Below the pieces are notes generated by a model that saw only the letters and a list, made by a program, of their open reading frames with translations, was not told where the DNA came from and ran no database searches. The translations under genes were made by a program, and so were the position numbers. Of a stretch of 64,000 nt of DNA, positions 57,196-64,000 are shown piece after piece. Source of the DNA: Eucommia ulmoides (lineage: Eukaryota > Streptophyta > Magnoliopsida > Garryales > Eucommiaceae); the NCBI GenBank assembly GCA_016647705.1, contig CM028339.1, positions 18,804,803 to 18,868,802 of the forward strand, written 5' to 3'. Position 1 is the first letter of the stretch. The number at the start of each line of letters is the position of its first letter.

Positions 57196-57223
57196 ATTTT
57201 ACGTACAAAAAACACAAAATCAC

Positions 57224-57268
<45 letters not shown>

Positions 57269-59394
57269 CAAAAGAAAGGGTTCTATTTGAACTAACCACC
57301 CTTTTCAAAAAATAATATTTAGTGAAGTTATTATGGCAAAATTTATGTTATTCCATTTTGATATAAAAATAAAATAAAAATCAAGTCTCATTTGTTATCC
57401 CAAAACAAATGATACTTCAATTTTTTATTTTTTATATTTCTATGAAATTGTCTCTTAAAAAATAAAGTAAAAATATTTTTCTCCATCTTCTACCCTAAAA
57501 AATAAAAGGGTTTTTTCCAAAAAAAAATAATCTTTCTTTCATTCTTTAAAAAAAAAAATTGAAAATGTTTTCTTAAGAAATAACTTTCCTTGTTTCTAAA
57601 AACAAAATAAAAGAAAATTCCTTTCCTTTAAATTTTATTTTCCTTCCAAAAAACAAATTTTTTATTGTTATCTAAATCATAATAATAATATTTCTTTAAA
57701 AATGATTTTTTAGAAAAGACCAAAAAGCCCCGCATAAATACTAATTCACTATAAGACAAGAATTTCATGAAAATAGGGTTTTCATCTAATTTGGTTTTTT
57801 TCACTACAAGACAAAATATTTCCCAAATTGTTTTTTGCATTTAAAATGTATTTTCTTTTAATGACTTCATTTTAAAATAAAATCTTATTTTGTAATTTTT
57901 TTTAAATATTTTTCACGAAAAAAAAAAAGAAAAAACTTTTCCTAAAAAGCTTTATGTTGGTATCAAAATATGGTGAACCCCTCGAATATGGTCCGGTCAA
58001 ATTCCACGTGTGAATTCTTTGTTGAGGTGAGGTGCTGAGTTAGAGTTTTGGAGAACATAGAGTAGAGAGTTCAAACACTGCAGCGCTCTGGTTGGAGAGG
58101 TGAGTTCATGAAAGTTGAACCGTTGGGCTGACCTTCTTTGGGAGAGAAAGTTAAACCAACGAGTTGAGAAAGTTGAACCAACGAGGTGACCTCTTTAATT
58201 AGAGGAGAGCTGAATTGTTGAGTTGACATCTTTATTTCTTTTACTTTTGCAAATCCCATTGGGTTCATCCCTTGGTGTATGCCGACCAAAGGTAGCACAA
58301 CAGGTCGGTGCTCAAACGATCATCATAACGTAGCCTTTGACCAAAATCCCCCACAACAATTTATTTTCAAACTATTTTTTAAATTGTTTTCTTGAAATCT
58401 CAAAAAAAATCATCTTCTTGAATTATTCTTGTCATTAATAAAAAAATATATATATATTTTTCTTAGTCTTTCATTTCTTTTCTTTTTTTCACTTTTTTTT
58501 TTTTTAAATTTAAAGAAAAACTTCTCTCCTAAAAAATAAATAAATTTTTTTTTTAATTTCTTTTTCTTCCATTCTTGTTTTAGTTTTAAAATATAAAATT
58601 TTCCATCATAACTTAAACTAAAAAAAAAAAAAAAAAAAAAAATTATTAAAAAAATGGTAAAAAAATAAATAAAAAGATAAAGAAAAAGAAAAATCTTATT
58701 CCTCCCGGTACCAAAACTTGTCGATTCTTCAATAATCGATAGACGGTTTAAAAGGGGAACATTTTTACATTTTAAGTATTTGCCTTAGTATACATGTTTT
58801 ATTTTGACCTTGCATGCTTAGTTGCCTTATCATAATATACACGTCATAATAAACTTAATTAAGGAAAAAATATCTTGCTAACCAACCAAATCAAACAAAC
58901 TTGGACTTAATTTAATTCGTAATACTTATACATTGAAGTACCATTTTCGAACGGGTGTCTTGAGGTGCCTAACAGCTTTCTCGAGTATAACTGACGTTCG
59001 AACTTAAAGAATACTCTAGTTAAGATAATTTTGAGTCAAATTTGGGTCTTTTCAAATAATATTTTCTATTCTTCTTTTTTTATTCATTTTATTTGAAACC
59101 TGGGGACCTAATACACCTTTTCAAAACCAAAGATAGGTGGCAACTCCAAATCTTTCATAAATTTCGACCCAAGAAAATTAGTTCAAAACCGACGACTAGA
59201 AAAGCCCTTGATCTTGTTTTTTTCTAAAATCATTTTCAAAAATAAAGTTTATCCAAAAAAAAATTATAAAGGATAAGTTATTTTCAAAATGAACAAAATT
59301 TCGAATTATAACATCGACACTCGGTTGGCGTTGTCATTCGCGAGCAAAATCTAGGGCGCATCAAATCTAGTTAATTTTAATGACACAAATTGTC
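57196..59394 (+). other. AT-rich LTR-like block, probably the continuation of 29251-30761
   Basis: Poly-A (about 57223-57261, 58620-58641) and many A/T runs, then 58930-59160 with 'GGGTGTCTTGAGGTGCCTAA', 'AAACCTGGGGACCTAATACA' and 'GGTGGCAACTCCAAATC'. These resemble the U5 end of a common plant Ty3/gypsy LTR type. Near 59330 'CGGTTGGCG' could be a worn PBS. No coding. Confidence 0.4.
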
Positions 59395-59759
59395 TCAAAG
59401 TGATCCATATAAAATAGTTTGAATTTATCATTATAATTATCTTGTTATTGTTTTATATTGTGATTGAATTGAATCTTTCCAAAAAAAAAATCGAAATTCT
59501 TGAAAGAAACGATTTCTTGTGATTAATGGTTATTCATTTCATTAGAAAAATATTTATTTATTTGTTTTAAGTAAATCCTTCAAAGTAAAAGTTTTTCATT
59601 GGTTTGAGAATTTATTATTGGTATTCATTGTCATATTTCAAAATTATTTTTATCAGTATTTCAAAGTTAATTTTTAAACCTTTGATATTTTGAGATTTGC
59701 TACAAGGGAAAAATATTTTACAACTTTTTTCAAAACCATTAGCGGAAAAATAATTTTTG

Positions 59760-60106
59760 AAAACTATTTGAAGTTTGAGAATGGCTAGGCACAATGATAC
59801 ATGTCTAGATATTTAGATGTTTTATTTCATATCTTCCACACTTTTTGACGTGACAAAGGGGGAGAGAATATTTCATGATTTCATGTTTTGATTAAGGGGA
59901 GATATATGTTTTGAATAAGGGGGAGAAAGTGTGATTTCTTAAAATATATTTAATATTCGTTACATAATCTCTTTGTATGATTAAATTTATTTTCTCATTA
60001 TAATCTAAAATTTGAATAAAACCTATTCTCATATTCATGGTGAGCGTGGTTATGTATTCTTTTCAAAATATATCAAAGTTAAGTGTCATAATCAAAAAGT
60101 GGGAGT
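59760..60106 (+). pseudogene. pol: Copia-1 pol C-terminus, 3' UTR and PPT
   Basis: 'MARHNDTCLDI' plus a stop at about 59770-59805 matches the last residues of Copia-2 pol ('MVRHNDVCLE'). It is followed by the same GTGACAAAGGGGGAGAG tract and ends in AAAAAGTGGGAGT (60095-60106), the PPT before the LTR. The DNA at 59395-59759 shows nothing I can name. Confidence 0.7.
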
Positions 60107-62077
60107 TGTTTACCCTCGAAATTTTGATGAAGCAATCAATCTTGATGTTTTGAGGAACTAATGAGTTTATTGAGTATTTCACAATTTGGTTTTGATTGAG
60201 TAAATGACAAAAATATTGACTTTCAAGAAGATATCTAAGAAAGATCGAGATGATTGCAATGAAGATTTTAAAGTTTTTTTTAGCAAGAAGATTTTTTGTA
60301 TTTCTAGATAAAATACATCTATTCTTCTTATCCTCTCAATGTAACCCGATTAGGATCAAACAGGGCACTTAAAAGTAACTTGAAATATTTAAAATATGGT
60401 AAGAAGTGATGAATTTGAGTGTCAAAATATTTGTCCAAAAAGTTTGATCGAGATAATGTTTGAAAAATTAAAAAAAAAAAAAAATTTCTACCTAAATGGT
60501 GGACTAACAAACAGAAGCAGTCGACCACCTAATTTAGAATGTTGATTTTCGAGTTTTTGGTGAACAGTTGATTGCCTGGATGAATGAATGATTCAGGTTA
60601 AATCGGTTGAAGAACTGGTTGACCAGCCTAGGGTTCAATAGCTAGAAATCTAGTCATTAGAGGTCAAACAGTCGACCACTTGCAGAAATCGGTCGACCAA
60701 ATTGGCATAATACAGGTCTTTGATGAGAACATTTTAAAATATTTTCTACCCATTTTTCTTGAATTTTAATATTCAAATATTATATTTAAATGGGCTTTGA
60801 CTATATTCAAAGATATATCATATATTTTGAAGATCTTAAAATTTAGTCAACACATTATTTGATTTTGTGATTTATACCTGGAAAACTTTTGTCTATCTTT
60901 ATGGGGTTTAAATCAAAATCTTTTTGTGATAAAATCAGGAGTTTTAAAAGTTTGTTTCTAGGTCAAACATTATTGATTTAAAAGGCTTTAATATATGCGG
61001 TCTATATGTGGTTTTTGGTTGTGATAAAATCAGGAGTTTTAAAAGTTTGTTTCTAGGTTAAACATTACTAATTTAAAAGGGTTTAAAATATGCGGTCTAT
61101 ATGTTGTTTTTGGGCACATCTTTCAACAATTAGCTATTATTGGCACAATTTAAAATCTATATAGATGTGGACTTGTAAATTCCATTTTAAATTAAACAAT
61201 AAAATCTACAAGAATATAAATTTTTAGAGTTTTTAAAAGAAACATTGTGAAATATTTTTGAGAGAGAAATTTTGTAAAATATTCTTGATTGAAGAAAGTG
61301 ATGAGTTTGTTATACCAGGTTTGAGTTTTACGTTTGATTTTCCTAAAGAAATCTTAGTGAGATTGTTCTTGTTTACTTACTCAATTTAATTGCACTTTAA
61401 TTGATTAAATATATATTGATTAAGCTTGCAGTATTTTTGTTTAAAAAATTGTTTTTATTATTGAATATTTTGAAAATATTGAGAAACAATTTTATTTTAT
61501 TTTTTTTGCAATCTGATTTCCATATTCTATATGCTCTAATTTTTTATAATCAAATTTTAATTCTCACATGTATTTCTATCACAGAGTATCATGTTGTTCA
61601 TTGAGTATATTTTAATTTGAGTTTGTTGAAACTCTGGTGAGAAGAAACTGTAATTTTTTGTATTTGTGAGCTGTAATCTAGACCTAAATGTTCTTGGTCA
61701 AAGAGAGCCTAGAAAAAATAGGTTTGATTTTGAGCCTATAAAAGAATTAGGTTATTTATGTGCTTGGTTAAAGGAAGTTGTAAATGTTTGATTCCTACTT
61801 GGGAAAGGGATCGAGTTTAGTGGATTGAAAAATCCCTGTGCGGGCTTAGGGGATTAGGCGTAGGCAAGGGTAACTTGTCGAACTAGTATACATCTGTGTG
61901 TTCAATTTTTCTATCCCTATTTGTTTGGTTGTGCAATTAGATAAACACATTTCCTTTTTAATTCAAGATAATAATCAATTATGAAAATTGGTGATTTGAT
62001 TTATTGTTGAATTATTTGTTTAAATATTTTAAACTACTTAATTCACCCCCTCTCTTGGATAGATCTGTGGGCCAACA
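60107..62077 (+). repeat. Copia-1 3' LTR
   Basis: TGTTTACCC to GTGGGCCAACA, 1.97 kb, with a tandem duplication of about 105 bp at 60920-61130. It carries TTGACC/GGTCAA and GTCGACC motifs at 60518-60715. No PBS follows, so it is a 3' LTR. The site equivalent to the Tat-like insertion is empty here (about 60312). Confidence 0.85.
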
Positions 62078-62799
62078 AGTTAATTTAGTAATAAATTATT
62101 TCCGTCATCTAGCTTTTGATATGAACCTAATGAGTAACATACAATAGAAAATATAAGTTGGAAAAGTCCTTAAAAAATAAATAGGTAGTCATGTTGAACA
62201 GTTTTAAAGTTTGGGGGCTAAAGTGCAGATAAGGAAAGGAGGACTTTGGGGTTTCAAACCCTGGATAGTACCTATATAAGGGGAAGACCAATTTTTTATG
62301 CCCTCATGTGATTTTTGACTATCTATTTTTCTTTGGCTAGCTTCATTTGTTTTTTGCTTGATCTATTGATGCGATTGTTATCTACCACACAGGATTGAAT
62401 CAATGCTACCTTAGGATCTTGATATTATAATCATATTCTTAGATGTCTCATGAACACAATACCTATTGAGTTTTTTGTATGGGTACTATTAGAGGTAAGA
62501 CACTTGTGTTGCTTCTGAGAGAACTGATTCTTTGTTGCCATAACCAGATCTAGCCACTTTTGCAAGAGCCTTCTCAAATCATGCCTCTAGAACTATCGAT
62601 TTTGAGGATGAAGCGCAATAAGAGTTAATTAATTAAATTAGGTTGAATCTTTATTGTTTTATTTATTTTATACTTATACAATTCGTCTTGAGGGACATGA
62701 TATTAAATGTGATTTAATTTTTTTTATATATTCTATTGCTTAAATCTTGTGATTTTAATATCCTTTTCTTCATATTCACTAGTAACAACTATCCCTTCT
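62078..62799 (+). other. Flanking DNA with TATA-like site, no gene seen
   Basis: Non-coding. CTATATAAGGGG at 62272-62283 is a good TATA box. A Copia gag remnant follows 520 bp later, so this may be the end of that element's LTR, but I see no PBS. Confidence 0.4.
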
Positions 62800-63535
62800 A
62801 AAAAACAAAGATGAAGACGTTTTTACAAGCTACTAACTATGTGTTGTGGTGTGTTATTAAAAATGGTCCACGCGCTCCTAAACTTCTATGTGTTCCTAAA
62901 AAGAAAGATGATTATGATAAGTTCAATCTTAAATTATAATCTATTAATGCCCAAGCTATTAACCTAATCTTTTTGTTGTTTAGATGTAAATGAGTATAAC
63001 AAAATCTCAGGTTGAAAGCCATCCAAATAAATATGAGACATACTGAATATAATGGTATTAACCAAGTGAAAGAATCAAAGATCAATGCATTGCTCCATCA
63101 GTTTGAGTTGTTCAAAAGGGGTGAAGCCAAAACAACCCAAGCGATGTATACTCGACTTACCAAACATCTGCAATAGTCTGAATACCTTAAGGAATCCATA
63201 CGCTATGTCACAAAGGGTAAAAAATTTCAGAGGTCACTACCCAAGGCGTGGAAACCAAAAGTGACAACCATCCAAGATATTAAGAATTTAATCGTGTACA
63301 TAATTAACGAGCTGATTAGAAACCTCATGACGTGTGAACCTTCAATAAGAGAATATGAGGATGAGTCAAGCTCGAGTTGAAGCAAATCTATAGCTCTTAA
63401 GTCACACAACAAATATGACAAAAACAATGATGATGATGATGGAGAAAGTCAAGATAGCGACTAAGAAAGAGGCTTGGCACTCGTGAAAAAACTTTAAATG
63501 GTTTTTCAAAAAACTACTCACAGTGCATTTCGTTG
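62800..63535 (+). pseudogene. gag: Copia gag remnant (fourth Copia)
   Basis: Frames read 'MKTFLQATNYVLWCVIKNGP', 'SINAQAIN', 'VKESKINALLHQFELFKRGE', 'TQAMYTRLTKHLQ', 'TTIQDIKNLIVYIINELIRN' and 'SIREYEDES', followed by an acidic Asp-rich run 'DKNNDDDDGESQDSD'. Order and spacing match the Copia-2 gag at 33160-33800. Several stops and frameshifts. No further Copia genes follow before the window ends. Confidence 0.7.
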
Positions 63536-64000
63536 CACATAATGGGGTGGAATGGAATCGCAATTCCATCCTCGATTTCGATTCCTTTGCTTGGCTTTCT
63601 AATGGAATCAAAAATTTGATTCCATTGAAATGAAAATTGATAGAATTAGATTCCATAGTTCATGGGGCGGAATCGGATCCATAGTTCAAGATTGGTTTGT
63701 TTTTTTTTTTTGTTACACCTAAAATACCTCGCCTCATTTTGACTTATAATTCTAAATTTGAAAATGATTTCGATATTTCCTACAAATTAATTTTATCAAA
63801 TTAGTTCTATATTAATTTGAATAAAAAATAATATTCATTAAATGATGGAAATAAAATATTTTATTTTTAATTTTATATTTTTATTTTGAAAAAGAAAATA
63901 GATTTTGTTTCTAATATATTTTTGTTTCAGGAATTGAATCATTAGGATTTTTTTGTTCCCATTTTTTTTTTTTAATGCAAACATGTTTTTTGGTTCCAAA
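63536..64000 (+). repeat. GGAATC/GATTCC repeat-rich segment
   Basis: Many GGAATC and GATTCC motifs at 63542-63690, including a perfect 26-nt inverted repeat (63601-63626, AATGGAATCAAA arms). It then becomes AT-rich. It resembles a small interspersed repeat inserted in the gag remnant, but I cannot define its ends. Confidence 0.4.

Larger units (their letters stand above)
8314..62077 (+). mobile_element. Copia-1: old Sirevirus-like element, host of nearly everything else
   Basis: A 5' LTR starts TGTTGACCC at 8314 and, after two large insertions, ends GGGTCAACA at 25952, followed by a Met-tRNA-type PBS. A homologous 3' LTR lies at 60107-62077, preceded by a PPT and a Copia C-terminal tail. The two LTRs align through 24282-25952 and 60312-62077. 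Same orientation, a correct PBS at one and a PPT at the other support one element about 54 kb long with nested insertions. The flanks do not give a clean TSD (TAATT before; AGTTAATT after), so two separate relatives remain possible. Confidence 0.55.

Noticed and set aside
1-64000. Host protein-coding genes, tRNA or rRNA genes
   Set aside because: No coding stretch could be assigned to a non-transposon protein, and I found no clear tRNA cloverleaf or rRNA block by reading; the tRNA-like matches are retrotransposon primer binding sites.

Overview
This window is plant nuclear DNA, probably from an angiosperm with a large genome. It is built almost entirely of nested transposable elements. I see no intact host protein-coding gene, no rRNA or tRNA gene and no CRISPR array. 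Every coding stretch I can name is a broken retrotransposon gene: Copia gag, protease, integrase, reverse transcriptase (RT) and RNase H; Ty3/gypsy gag; and plant retrotransposon 'env-like' ORFs. The PBS types, LTR sizes and protein motifs point to Sirevirus-like Copia, Athila-like Ty3/gypsy and Tat-like Ty3/gypsy elements, plus one large Helitron.

Layout. 1-4574 is a minus-strand gag-only Athila-like element (family 'T1'), inserted in a minus-strand Sirevirus fragment (4575-6915) that abuts a plus-strand Copia RNase H fragment (6916-8313). From 8314 to 62077 there seems to be one very old Sirevirus-type Copia ('Copia-1'). Its 5' LTR is split into three pieces by two insertions: a deleted Athila-like element (family 'T2', 8411-10753) and a Tat-like element (10873-24276, perfect TSD ACTTC). 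The Tat-like element itself holds a solo T1 LTR (14001-15402, TSD ACAAG) and a complete T1 element (17570-22826). The Copia-1 interior (from 25953) carries a gag remnant, an env-like pseudogene block (27345-30761) and a second Sirevirus ('Copia-2', 30762-57195). Copia-2 was hit in RNase H by a T2 element (37450-53131, TSD CTACA). That T2 element contains a solo T1 LTR (41257-42955) and, in its 3' LTR, a 6.8-kb Helitron (45353-52155). The Copia-2 3' LTR carries a tandem triplication and another solo T1 LTR (54041-55423, TSD GGTGC). The Copia-1 3' end and 3' LTR are at 59760-62077. The tail holds another Copia gag remnant (62800-63535).

How the parts relate. Nesting reaches about five levels (Copia-1 > LTR-like/env block > Copia-2 > T2 > Helitron). 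Target-site duplications and reconnecting reading frames or LTRs fix most boundaries. No element looks autonomous. T1 carries only a damaged gag, the Tat-like element has gag plus an apparent antisense ORF but no pol, and the T2 element has a gag remnant plus an env-like gene but no pol. Any past movement would have needed proteins supplied by other elements. Two recurring non-coding signals stand out: GC-rich palindromic arrays placed just upstream of the TATA box in Athila-like LTRs, and clusters of GGTCAA (reverse of the W-box TTGACC) in the Sirevirus LTRs.
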